Assembly: GCA_948470475.1 (NCBI GenBank)
Contig: OX419342.1
Span: 752,201 to 816,200, forward strand
Direction of reading: 5' to 3'
From: Galaxea fascicularis
Taxonomy: Eukaryota > Cnidaria > Anthozoa > Scleractinia > Euphylliidae
DNA length: 64,000 nucleotides
The notes under the pieces are model-generated. The model had not been told where the DNA came from and did not search any database. It saw nothing but the letters and a program-made list of their open reading frames with translations. Shown here piece by piece: positions 23,310 through 37,200 of this stretch. Within the stretch, counting starts at the first letter, position 1, and every line of letters begins with the position of its first letter. The position numbers and the translations under genes are program-made.

Positions 23310-26300
23310 AGATTTTGAGCCTAACCTTTACTTAGAAAAATTACAAATTCATAGATGATTATTGTTAGAAAATCAGGAACCAAGGAATCGTCTATAGGTC
23401 ACACTTCGGTGAACCTGAACCAATCACTTTTCACGGCTTATTATCCTTTTAATGCCCATAGACCCAATCGTCCGGAGCCACAATGGCCTATTAACTGTCT
23501 CGGCTTAGAAGCACTTGCACACATATGTTGTAACTCCACCCTGATTCTAAGGTTCATAAGCTCCAATGTCTTCTCTTCTCTGTGTCACTCTATAACTTGT
23601 GCATTTTCTTGTCTATGGACTTGACCTCTGCTTCAAGAGAACCTCTCCGGGTGTTTTGAAGGCGACCTCTTGTACATGTACGCTTTCTTCGTGTTTTTAA
23701 GGTCACGTCTTGAATCCTTTTATGGTTTTCAGCTTCATAACACGGGCGTTGTATTCCATCGTTCCTAACTTCAGCTTTGTGTTTACTTATCTTACAGTTC
23801 GCTTTAATTGTCGTGATGGTTGAAAAAGGTAACTCGAAGATTTGAGAAAGCCTGAAGTGGTATAAAAACTGACATTTGTAGCCACCATGGTCACTTTGGG
23901 ACTAAACTTTTGATCTATGCAGGTTCTCTGAGTTCATTCAACGAATTGCAGCATCTGAACCTACCATTCTCCTCTATAGACTCATGCTCTAACTGCTTGT
24001 GCTTAATTGACAGCTTCTCGTTGTCAGTGTTGGTCCTGTGACTGCCTTTCCTAACCAATGGCCTTTTTCAATCTCATTAAGTCAAGATGCGTAATACCCT
24101 GGCCATCTCTCTCTTTATCCTCTTTCAGATTAAACTAAATCCAAGAAAAAAAATACTTTTTTACTTATCTTAAGACTTGAATTTACGAGTGTGATGCTTT
24201 TAACTACTGCTTAGATCAATTGTGGTGTGTAGCATCGTTATGCACAACCTGTTGCGAATGCCTGACGAGTCAGAGGCTGTACTTAACAGAGTTCATTTCA
24301 TTTCCGCTTGAATCAATATTTTTCCACACAATGCTCATGCTGAGTGAAAGGACCTTGGCACGACACACCCCTTAAACGAGTAAAATTGCCGGGCTAAATC
24401 AGGTAATATAAATTAACCAAAAAATGTCACGCAACGCTAACTGTAACTTTTGCGACACAGCCCACTTAAGTAACTATTTACTAATTAATATGACGGGTTC
24501 AGAAAACTGCTCTAATTTTTAAGTGCAGCTGGCCTTTTCAAGATATCGTTAATTTTAAATTGCTTTCTTTTTCCAAGTTAGTATCGGAATTCTTTTGTGT
24601 TCAATTTTCTCACACGTGGCGTTTTTTGTGACAGATTATTGTTCATTTAACGGTTGGTCGAGTGCCCTCTTATCTTCCTGACCGCATCTGACGCCTTGGA
24701 ATATCTGTTTTGATTAAAAAGTTACTGCGTGTCGATCAGCCCCAGTAACTCTCAATAATTCTCGCTTCGATAGTTTTCAATACATATATAGAAAATTAAA
24801 CGATTTATGTTCGTCATAATTACAGGGTTCGGTATTACAATCTTAACGTCAAATCGTCGCATACTTATGCTGATAGTTAGTGGGTGCCCAGGTAACTGAA
24901 GATAGCCGAGACATAAATTTCACAGGGAACCACTCGTGGACGCTCAAATGTTACAAGCAACCCTCAACTGCTGATTGTGTATAAATAACGCTGGCGGCTT
25001 CAATGAGGCTGCCTCACACGCCACGCATAATTGTCAGCTGTACAATACTCGATTTTAAGGGCCCCTCCCTCCACAGGTGTTCGTTAGGCCTTCTTAGCAT
25101 AACAATTTCGCTCTACTTAATGGCACGCTTACCTCCTTTGTTCTAGAACAGCTGTGGCACGTGGTAGCACGTCCGCCGCATTCCGCCGCAAGTTTGTTTG
25201 ACTTAGTTAACAAGCGCGTTTCGGTTTACAGCAGTTTGTTCAAATTTTATCTAACAGCCCAATCTATTGCTTCTCCCGACCCGTGTGCAACACACTCCAG
25301 CATTTTCTTCGCAAGTTTTTTCCTTCACAGAGGAGCATGCGCGTATCGCGTTGCGTTTGTCAACACGTGCGGCTTTAATCCCTTGAGGCGTCCTTAAACA
25401 AATCGATCCTCTCACGTTTGCTTGAAACACTTTCTTTCTCAAAAATTTCTCTTCCTCCACACTTCTAGAGTTTCAAATGTAAGTAAAGTTTCAAATGTTA
25501 GTAAAGAATTTTCGATGTCATCATACACGGCATCAAACGCTGTTTTAGCTGGCTTTGCGTGTCTTTAGGCATACTATCTTATTCATACGGTCATTGTTTA
25601 AAAAGCCATGTGTGCGCTTTTGTTTATATAAAGATATGAAAACTAATGTGAAGATTGTTAGTATTGATGTCTTCTTTTCATATGCAAATTCAACAAACTC
25701 TTAATGAACTAGACATGCTAATTTATGCGTTAAAGGGTACGCTTCTTGAAAAGTTTTTCTTTCATCTTATTGTTAGTTTTTGTTATGTCTTAAACGTTTT
25801 TCGTAATCAAAATCTCATATCGCAGGGGGTTTCCTTCACAAAGTTTTCACCGCAAATTTCCATGCTATAAGCACGATATCTTCTAATTTCTGATGTGAGA
25901 CAGCGAGACGCCCAATTTTAATCCACTTACCATTGCCTGTGATAGCCTAGATTTTATAAAAAAAACACCTGAAAATTGCCTGAATTGCTCTTAGTTGGTG
26001 AATTAATAGAAGTTGGTTCAGTGTCACTGTTAAGCACAACTGAATAGCTCCTGTGATGATTTGAGGCTAAATAAGAGCGGTAGTAACTTATACTCTAGAG
26101 AATTCCATTCTTTGTGGTTTCGAGTGGCAAAGCGTGTCTGAACACCGTTTCCCGCCTTTTTACACTGATAGCAGATTTGACGCGTGGCCTGACTTGACGA
26201 CGGCACGCGCGGCTGTGGCAAGATGTCCAACCAAATAGCCTTTGACCACGTAAACACTTTGCCGATTCAAGGCAGTTTTTTTCTTAAATGATATATTGTC

Positions 26301-27963
26301 ATAGCAGAGTAATCTGTCAAAATAAGATAAAATCAGATTGTAAGGACAATTCTCCAAAAGAATATGTCCAGCGTTCATTGTGAAAATTTTAAGCCAGAGT
26401 CGAGATTTAGAAAGTCGATTAGTTCCACCGAGGCTTGAAAACAGACAGCTTATTTCTTAATGTGTTTGTTACTTCGTGGAAGCCTTTACTAAACTGTTGT
26501 CATTGCCAAGGTTATCTTTCTGTCCACATTCGCCGTCAAAACACATTTGACCTTTCATCATCCTTGCATGCTTGATCTCGTACTTGATCGACTTTTATGA
26601 CGTGATTCGATCTAATCTTGGGAAATCCACCGTGAGAATAATTTCTAAACATCAGGTTGGTGCTGGTTTTGTGAGCTCTTCAACAGTCTCTGTTTGTTGA
26701 GGTAATTAACAAGGCGCGTAATAAGACCACTGTAAACCACCGCGCGCTGTTCCGTGCTTTGGTGTTTGTCAGGTAGTATCAGCTCGGAGTTTTTTCAAAG
26801 ACTCTGATTGTCCTTGCTTGGGAAGCCTCTTCCTCCATGTTTTGATCGCCATCCCTTATTTTTGGATCGTAAAACTCGAAGCACCAACCCCTGATAATGA
26901 GTTGAACTTCCACGTTTTGTCCGGCTCAGCTCCTCGGAGGTGCCGTATCTAGGATTCGGCCCAGAGCATAGAGCATTTTCTGCAGCTTGTAATTAATAAC
27001 AATTAAATTCATATTCTTGATGTGACACGCGCAGAGCTCATTAACGCTATTCAAGCGATTCGTGTTACGAAATGCGGTGTTTTCACAGTATTTGTTTGCG
27101 AAGTTTCGTTGCGTTAACTGAATTCTTGAACTTATTACTTGTGAAATAAACAACCAAATAAGTGTTGTGGTGATGTGCCTGTCGTATATGTGTTGATCAG
27201 GTCATAAGGACACGGCAAGTTACAACGGGTTCTTTGTGGGTGGGAAATTGTGATCAAATGCTCTTACGACTTTTTTTATGAGAATTAAAACAAAACCAAA
27301 AAGAGATCGATTATTCGCTTATCTAGTTTCCTTGTTTTGACCCAGGTGTAGCCTTGTGTGTTTCTGTGAAGGCTCTTGCTTGGCGTCTCATTGCATTGCG
27401 GATAAAAGAAACCAGACGCGCGCCATTATTTTCTAGAATAGTGGCACGCGCCAAAGCTATTGTTTGCACTCTGTTTCTTATTATCATTTGATAAACGTAA
27501 ACCATAGTATTTAGTTAGGTCTTTTCCTGTAAACATTTCAAATCCTTTCGTCTAATTGTAACATGCCGCTTATGGCTTGTAAGAAAAACATATTAAATCT
27601 TAGACAATGATCCGTTTCGGCGCAGATATCAAGGAATATTGTCTGAAGGCTGCAGGTGGATTTGGAGATATTTCCATTTTGCGCAGCCTACAGCCTTTTC
27701 CGTTTTCCCTCTTTGCGCCGTAAATAAAGCTTCAAAAGTGTCGCTTATATTAAATCTGCTTGATGTCAAAATCTTCTCAGTCCTTGAGCACAGACCGGTA
27801 GCTTTCACCGATTTTTATCCGCAAACCTGATATTGCCCTAATTGCTGAGATAAAATCTCTCACACGGCTGCTGCAAGTGACCAACTTGAAGAAACACGAT
27901 ATCTTTTCCAAGCCGCATCTCGAGCCGTCTCGAGATTTTTGAAGAGTTGAAAATGATTTGGCT
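23310..27963. other. Intergenic DNA upstream of Jagged
   Basis: No gene is supported. Open frames such as 25161-25397 carry no motif. The interval probably contains Jagged regulatory sequence. A CSL-core word GTGGGAA is at 27240-27246. Confidence 0.4.
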
Positions 27964-27971
27964 CGTGGGAA
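27964..27971 (+). promoter_or_regulatory. Candidate CSL/Su(H) (RBPJ) binding site upstream of Jagged
   Basis: CGTGGGAA is a perfect match to the high-affinity CSL consensus YGTGGGAA. It lies 306 bp upstream of the Jagged start codon. A second perfect copy, on the minus strand, is in intron 2 at 29628-29635. About two chance occurrences of an 8-mer are expected in 64 kb of double-stranded DNA, so position is the only argument for function. Confidence 0.35.
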
Positions 27972-28276
27972 TTGTTTACAGTACTTCTGGATTCAACCAA
28001 TCATGGTCAATTATCGTGGCGATAAGTGTGCCCATGGGTGTCAAGTTGCGTCACTAATTAATCTACGCATGCTCATTCATTAACATTACCGCCCAACAAA
28101 ACTTTACATCTGTCTTGTGCCTTCCATATCACTCAGAATCGTATGATTTGCAAGTGAGCTGGGTGAGCTCCCATCGGATCGGCGCGCAGGTCGACGTTCA
28201 TGTCGGACACAAACGGGCACCAAATTTCGGCCGCAAACTCACAGGCTTTACTAAATTCTAGATAGTGATTTTAGAA

Positions 28277-31200
28277 ATGGCCTCGGGCCGGCTTTTGAAA
28301 TTCTTATTTTTCGAAGCCTTACTCCAATTCATTCATGTGCAGGTTAGCTGTAGACCGTATATGCGTTAAGTGGTGAATTCTCGTGTTTTGGTCAGGTGTA
28401 TTGCCGTAACCACAATTTTTTTCGACTTCATGACGCAAGGTGTAAATCTAACTTATTTTTCTCTTTCGCAGAATACCACCGCATCGGGATGGTTCGAAAT
28501 CCTGTTGGTTTCATTACAAAACATTGACGGTGAGAAATCGGACGGAACTTGCTGTGATGGGAGTCGCACAATATATCGAGGACAACAAGTATGCCTGAAC
28601 GAGTGCGATACATTCTTCCGAGTTTGTCTAAAGGATTACACACAAGTTGTTTCGCCAACTGGTGCTTGTGCATTTGGCAAGGAGGAAACTGCTGTTCTAG
28701 GAGGCAGTTCGATCACCTTTTCGAACACTTCAACGCCGAATGATTTTCGCAACCCGATTCCCATCCGCTTCACGTTTGCTTGGCTGGTAAGTCTGTGATA
28801 TGTTGTTAGAAGTTACTTTAGAACAGCGAGGGTACTTCCACCACTCTGTTAGCACAGTTCCGTTATCTTCAAAAATCCTGGAAAATACAATATAATAATT
28901 TGGATTCAATTTATGCGAACGTTCACGCAGATGGGGTATATTTTTCAATAATAAAATTTTAATGTAACCGCGTCTAACAGCCGCTTTTAACTTCGAAAAA
29001 AAGAGGATTACAGTAAGGAAGTGGTCACAACATATTTTTTGAAATCAAATATTTTTCGTGGGGGTAGTGCGAATCATAAAATGCGGTCGTTCCGAATGCC
29101 CTCGCAGGAAACAATCATCACACTTGAAAGTTTGCATTTCAAAAAATCAATTTCTCTCATTGGCTCTCGGAAGCAAGTGGCAGAAGCGCGTTCATTTCAC
29201 AAAATCGACAACCACGTCGTAACTGAACATCTCTCTTATAAACACAGCTGCAACAATCTAAACAGGTTTCCCAAGGCCAAGACTGCTTGGCACATATTTT
29301 CTTGGAGTGCATTGCCTTATTCATTTTCAACGTTGTTTATCGTTGCTTTTAGTGAACTTTCAAAGCCACGTGTCTTCCGTTTGACAGCCTTTTGTGCAAA
29401 TTATGTTAATTAATAGGACTTACGATGCATTTGCAACACAATGATAGCCACTGCTGAAGAAAAAAAAAATCAGAGAAATGGCTTTGAAGCCGCATGGCAT
29501 GTCACAGAAGTGATTTCGTCATTCTTTCCGAGTAAAAGTCAATTGTAGTAACTCTGCCGAATTGTCACTTACATGGATGTCGATTTCAAGAAATCGGCGA
29601 AATTCGAAACTGTTTATACTTAGAACTTTCCCACGTTCATCGTCCCAGAAGATAAATAATTCTCTTTGCGTTTCTCCCTAACTACTGAAAGTATTACAGA
29701 GCAATTAAACTTTCAATCGGTAGCATACTCTAGAGAAATGACTGGTTGCCCGGGAGGTAATCTTTACTTCGGCTGTACTTCTGCATTGTTTGATCTCATT
29801 CTTGATACATGCAAGATTTGCGATAACTTGTGTTGGTTGCGGTGGCGATTTGTTGATCTCATTGTCGGTCAGGCTTGTTTTCGCCTTTTCTCTTTATTGA
29901 ATGAAAAGTGACACATGTTCCAAATTATGTATTGAACTATTTTGATTCCCCCTTGACAGCGTTGATGAAAACATTTTTTAATTTCTATTTTGCTGAAAGG
30001 TCCATGGATGTTTAAATGTAAATTACCATACACGAGGAATGAGGAAAATTATAGACTCCAGCTAATTTAAAAACAAGTTTGGGTCACCTTAGGTCGTTGC
30101 ATTAAGTTTTCTTTCCTCTCCAACATGGTGCCATATTGTGGTAAAAGAATAGACACCAAAACCTCTCCAGTAAATTAATCCTTAAGTCAAACGTAATAGC
30201 TTATGTTCTTTGGGGTTCTTCTTCCCTGCTTGTGGCCTCACATTTTGAGATCACATGGTGTCTTGTGAGGCAAGAATAATATTTCTAAGATGTAAGATGG
30301 TTAAAACAAACTGGAAGTGATCTACATGTTTCCCTAGAGGAAGCTAAATTTTCAAGATTTATGTCCTTCTGAGAACTGGCATTTCTATGTCCTATGCAGG
30401 GATTCAGTATTCATTTAGAGTGTAAATTGTGTTGCCTTGGCCTTCAAATTTAAAGGTGTTATATCACTGATAGCGGAATTGTTGGTTTTATTATTATGTT
30501 GTATCAAGTGATTTCTCCTAAAAATTTACACTCATATAACTTGCATTACAATATCTTCCTTACTTGTCTTTCTTTGAAATAGTCTTTCTTTGAAAAAGAA
30601 GCCAAATTGAATTTCAGATTTCAAACTAACTTCTGCAATGAATTCTCATTTCTGTTTAAGTGAAAATCAATCTCCTTATTTTAATTCTGGTAAAGAACCA
30701 GGAAGTTATTAGTGTCTTCAAAAGACAATATATTCAATATTCTCTTTGTAATTTTTAATTGTTTTTGTTTTAATTTTCCAATCAATATTTGGTATGTTTT
30801 CTTTTAAAATTGAGATCTTTATCCTCTCTTACATAAGGTGTCAGCGTCATACTAGTTAAATTTGGGCTCTTGCTCCTGTTTGCTCTTCAAAACAATGTTA
30901 TTGCCGTTTCCCTGCAAGCAACATTCTCGTTTAGAGTAGAATTGGTAGAGTAAGTTTTACTGTATGATTTTGACCTCATGAATTAACTTTGTTAAGTCCT
31001 TTCATTTAACCTGCAAGTTTTCTATTGATTTTGTTAAAATAATAGTTTATCCCCTCTAAGGTAAATAGTTCCAGAAAACAAAATCAGTTGTATCTTCTGT
31101 TTGCACATGTCAGATTTATTCACCAGTAAAATACAACCAGATCCAGTCTGATGCGAAATAAATTTTGTACCGTTGGAAAAGTGTGTTGATGCTTGATGCA

Positions 31201-34200
31201 ATTGTTAAGAGACTGATTTTTACAGCTACCACGTAATTTAATTTTTTGTATCAGATTTCAAGATTGGATTTAGTAAAGTTGACAAGGCTGACTTACTTGG
31301 ATCCAGAAGAAAATTATTTGAATGCAACCTCTTTTAGACATTTCCGGTACAGTCTATGAGTTAGCTTTTCAAGCAACAATATATAAGTTCATGTAATAGT
31401 GTTTGGTATTGTCTGTGCAAAACACACAGAAAATAGCATGTGTAATTTCTTATTAGAAGGTTTGTCTTCATCAAAAGCTCAGACCAAAATGAACCACTTA
31501 AAAAAACTCACTTATCTTGTCTTGTGGTCTTTTAATATTTCTGAGAATTTCAGTTTCTAGATCTGTCACCCAATATGTGCAAATTAGCAAATCTTCTGGA
31601 TGCTGTTTCAAGATTTAAGTTAAAATTACCCCACTGAAGGTACATGTATTTAGTTTTGAGAAACAGTCCAGAATGTTTTATGTGATTCTGAATTTTAATA
31701 CTACTTGCTGCATTATGATTCTATTCGTCAATTATGTTATGCAAGGGCCATCACTAATATTGTATATATTCATGTAAATAATGAATTGTTCCTTACAATA
31801 AATTCTTCTTCAGTTTGCAATAATTTTGTGGTCCTAAGATCTTTTCATTCTTTTACCTTTGTGGTATCAGTATGTGATAAATGCAAGTTCATCAAATGCC
31901 TTCAAAATGCTGTACCTTGATAAATTTTTTTTTCAACAAGTAACATGAATGGGTGAATAGCACATTGGTAAATACTAAATTTTTAATTAGCAATATTTAT
32001 TGGATTTTGTATACAATGTAGTTTTTTGGTAGCTTTATCGTGTGGAAAAGTGATTCCTTAAGGGTTATGTTATAGTTGTATTCTTAGATATTTGTTATTT
32101 TACCATATGAAGGCAGTCAAGTGGTATGCAGAAATAAAAAGAAAATAACTTTCTTGCGTTCAAGGATTAATTAAGGGCTCAGCAAGGTTGGAAATAGGCA
32201 GAAACAGTTTTTTTTTTACAACACAGTGAAAATAATATTTGACTTAATGTCTTACTTCATAGGTCAGTGACAAATGTAGAAAGAGGCATTGTCTTTCAAA
32301 TTTAGGCACGTTTGTGACAAACAAAAACTGAACACAATATTCATCAGAATGTTGCCCAATATTTTTTTATTCAGCTGTTTCATTAAAATTTTAATTATCT
32401 GAATTGAGTTTCATACTCATATTTTCATGGATTTAGCAATATTATAAATTTGCATGATATTGTAAAATAAAAGTGTTTGAATTTGAGTTTGATGAACTGA
32501 AGAGTTGTGTTTCATTTTGGTTTTGAAGTGTAATCAGTATTTTCAATTTATGAATTGTGCAAGTGGAAATTGTTTTTATTTCACCTGATGCATTGCCATT
32601 ACTTTGTCACTCAATGGTTTGTCTGCATTAATGGTGTTTTTTCGTTATTTTCAGACCACTTACTACTTAGTTCTGGAGGCAAGGGATGCCGATAATGGAA
32701 GTAAGTTTTGTTGAGTGTTGCATGACCTGGAGCCACTTAAAAAACTGGTCGCCATAATGAATTGTTGCGTGCTTCAATATATTGTCTATACTGATTTAGT
32801 TATCATGCAAATGTTAATTATTTTCATACCTTAAATTCTTTTTCTTAATTTTTAAGAATCAGTGATTTGCTTAAAAATTGTGTGTGTGTATTTTGGCAGA
32901 TCGCATTTGTAATAGTCAACTGAAATTTTTTTTTTACATAAAAATGTTTTTAAAAATTGTATGATACTATAGACACAGTGAACATTCCTGGCTATTAGCC
33001 TGCATTTGTTTGGCTCTAGAATTTTATCGTTAACATAAAACTATACTCTTCAGCTGTGGCATTTCAATTAACTTTTAAGTGCCTGATATAATGCATTCTT
33101 CCTGCCATAGAACCAGTCATAGTACAGTCATAATTTAGCTCTGGCTGGCAAGTTCCTGTTGTTGACATGTACAGTTTATTCAGATGATTTACCCATTCAG
33201 TTTGAATATGTTCTCAGTGTGAGATGTGGTATATCATTGGTGATCACTTTCTGTTGTTTATTTAAAAAGATAAGAATTATTAGACTGAAAAGTAAGAATC
33301 ATTAATTAATTTGAGTTGTTCAAAAGAAATATATTTTGCTATTAGGTGTCAGTGAGTTGATTGACAGAGCTACAAAGCGTGGCACCTTGCTGCCTAATAG
33401 GACATGGGAATCACATACATATAATGGTCCTGCTGCAACGATTAGTTACAAGATAAGAGTGATCTGTGATGAAAACTACTATGGGAGCAAATGCACAAAA
33501 TATTGTCAACCTCGGAATGACAGTTTTGGTCATTACACATGCGATGAGAATGGAAACAAAGTTTGTCTGCCTGGATGGAGTGGGAATCGCTGTGAAAAAG
33601 GTTGGTCACAGGCTATTAATACAATAAACTATCCAAAGTCAGCTAAAGACAAGAACATATTTTATTTTGTGTTAGGTAGTAGCGGTCTAAAACAGCTTTC
33701 TTTTCTTGCAGCTATCTGTAAGACAGGTTGCGACCCAGTGAATGGAAATTGTCATCAACCTGGAGAATGCACGTAAGTGGGTGATTGTAGAGTTTTTGTA
33801 CAATTACTGCCAATAGTCAATGCAGACCTGATTAAGGGCGGCCTTTACTGATTGGTCATTTATTGTATTTAAAGGGGCAATGTCATAGGGGTTTTGCTGT
33901 TTTCTGGCCAAACCTTCACAGAAATGCTACTTAATGACCTTGACTCATGCCAAAACATTGCTTGAAAGGTGTCAATGAATTTTTTGCAGAAAAGTCATCC
34001 ATAGTACATTTTGATGATGTGTGAGAATTTAACAAACTTAGGCCAAATTTTTCAAAATGCAATCCAGTTTTTTCCTTGCCATCTTTACCAGAAGAAGACA
34101 GTCTCTGTGGTGTAACTTAGTTCTGAGTAAATAAACGGCTTCATTATTTTGGGGGTTTTCATGATTGTAAGAATTTTTTAGCATCTTACAGTGGACTGAA

Positions 34201-37200
34201 ATAGCATGACAGTGCTCCTGAGATGTGTTAAAACAACATTTTCTATTCCAAGTATTAATCATGTTTTATGGCTGTATCAGGTGTCACCCTGATTCAGGTT
34301 GGGGTGGTGATCTGTGTGATCAGTGTCAGTTGTACCCAGGCTGTGTTCATGGGACCTGCAGTGGACCATGGCAGTGCAATTGTGAGCCTCAGTGGGGTGG
34401 ACTACTTTGTGATTCAGGTAACAGCTTGCTTGGATTTTGATTTCCTTAACATGTTTATGCTGATGGGTTACTATGAAGGGAATTTTGAGCATTATAATCT
34501 TATGGTATTTTCATATTGTTAAAATCATTTTCTCCTGGATACGCTTACAGTAAATGTCAGATTACAATTGTTACTTTGAAATGTTTATAAACTTGTTTGT
34601 TTCTTCTCCACAGATCTAAATTCATGCAGATCGCTGCCTTGCCAAAATAGAGGCATATGTTACAACACAAGCCCAGGGAGATACCAGTGTCAGTGTCAGA
34701 CAGGATTCACTGGAGTGAACTGCGAAACAGGTCAGCATCATAGAAATGTTTCTCTTATATAAATTATTATAATTTATGGATGATCTTTATAATTAATGTG
34801 ATCAGAATCTGTATCCAGCAGTTTGTTACATAGATGCCATTAGATTGGTAACGTGATAGAACTGAGAAGAATTAATTTTATTATTACAGCAATTGACTAT
34901 TGTGCGCCCTCACCATGTAAACACAATGGAACATGCCACAATGATGCCAACAATTATCGCTGCACCTGTCCTGCTGGCTGGGCTGGACCCACTTGTGAAA
35001 TTAGTAAGTAGACAAAAAAAAATCAGTCGCATTTATTTCTGACTAAAAAGCCAGGGATGTGTCCTATTTGTTATATGATTAACATTTTGGTTTCCTTCTG
35101 TTTGTAGGCAGAGATTGTCAAAGTCAACCATGCCAAAATGGTGGAAGTTGTACTAAGCGTGGTGCAGGATATGAGTGTGTGTGTTCACCAGGATGGAGAG
35201 GCCACAAGTGTGAGCAAGGTTTGTATTCAGTTCTTGTCTTGAAGTTGAAGTTTGTGCATTGATCTCAAATACAGTCCCCAGCATGATTTATGCTGCATAT
35301 GTATCCTAAAATCTGTCCTTAAAATGTTGACATGGCAATGTACATCTACATCTGACTGTTTGCGTGGTCATTTGTATCTCCATTGTAAGTTTTGTTTTTA
35401 GATTATAAGATGTATATATTGTATGTTGCAGATATTGATGAGTGTGCATCATCTCCTTGTTCCAATGCCGGAAAATGCATTGATCTCATTAATGACTTTG
35501 CCTGTGAATGTCAATCTGGATGGAATGGAAGACTTTGTAATGAAAGTAAGAACCAATCAGGTGTTTTCTCTAGAGATATGCCATCATTTGATAGTAATAG
35601 ATAGAGGATGCATGAATTGAGATGCCTCATGACTGATTTTCTCATACATGTATGCTGTTTTGCAGGTATCAATGACTGTGCTGGGCAGTGCAGAAATGGA
35701 GGAACTTGTATCGATTTAATGAATGATTACCAGTGTAACTGTCCAAGTGGGTTTACAGGCAAGAATTGTGAAACTAATATTGACGACTGTCAAAGAAGCC
35801 CTTGTGCAAATGGAGGCATTTGTGTTGACAGGGTTCAAAATTATACCTGTGTTTGTCAAACTGGATTTACTGGAAATGACTGCAAAGTTACCATCAATGA
35901 ATGTCAACCCTCACCATGCATACATGGAACATGTTCAGACTTACATAATGACTACAGATGTTCATGTCAGACAGGATATACTGGAAGAAATTGTTCTGTG
36001 TTAGCAACAGCAACAACTTGTGACCCATACCCTTGCAAGCATGGAGCTGTGTGCATTAAAAATGCTGATGGTTCAGATACCTGCCTTTGCCCAAATGGAT
36101 ACACAGGAGCATTTTGTGAAACTGAAATCAATGAATGTGTAACTGCCTCTTGCCTTAATGGTGGCACATGTGTGGACGTTGTCAATGGATTCAAATGTGT
36201 GTGCCCATCAGGCTACACAGGATCTACCTGCCAGGTTACATTGAGCACATGCTCTAGTTCCCCATGTCATAGTTCAGCAAAGTGTGTTGATGAGGCTGGT
36301 GGTTACAAATGTGTATGCGGCACTGGATATACTGGTGTGAATTGTGATCATGATATCAATGATTGTGGCACGTTGAATCCATGTAGGAATGGAGGAACAT
36401 GTTTGGACAGGCATAATGGATACCAATGTCAGTGCAGGTATGTAATGATTTGTTCAGACAAATCTTTAACTGCCCAATTTTGTGTATGTGGTGCTAGCTC
36501 ATGGTTTAAAGTAGCTACTTGTAGAGTCAATAGAACAGTTTTGAGGAATAGTATTACAATGAGGTTGTCATGGACATTTAAATTACAACAAAAGAAACAT
36601 TCCATGTATCTGTAATAGACTTCTGTGAGTTCGAAAATTTGAGATTGTCATTTTATTTATAGGCCAGAGTTCACTGGTCCTGAGTGTGAATTGCCCGTCA
36701 GTCAGTGCAATGGTACTTCTTGTTTGAACAATGGAACCTGCCTTCAGCGTGGTGGTGTATTCACTTGTAGCTGCTTTCCTAGCTTCACTGGACAAAGATG
36801 TGAAACAGAGATTGATGCATGTGACTCTAATCCATGCCACAATGGCGCTACTTGTCACAGCCTCCTCTCTGCTGGGTACAATTGCTCTTGTCCTGCTGGA
36901 TTCACTGGTCACGACTGTGCCACAAGAATTAACCACTGTGCTAACTTAACTTGTCGTAATGGTGGAACTTGTTCAAACGGCTTATTGAAAGGATCATGTG
37001 TTTGTGTGCCAGGGTTTACAGGAAAATATTGTGAAGTGAATATTGATGAATGCTTATCCAGTCCATGTCGCAATGGAGGTAGCTGTAGGGACGGGAACAA
37101 TAGCTTCCACTGTGTTTGTCCATCAGGAGCTAGGGGAACCTATTGTGAACAAGGTAAGAAAGCAGTAACTACGCATCTCACCTTAGAAATGTAATGTTTA

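Noticed and set aside
29021..29413. 130-codon open frame inside Jagged intron 2
   Set aside because: No motif, and the Jagged exons on both sides join in phase without it.
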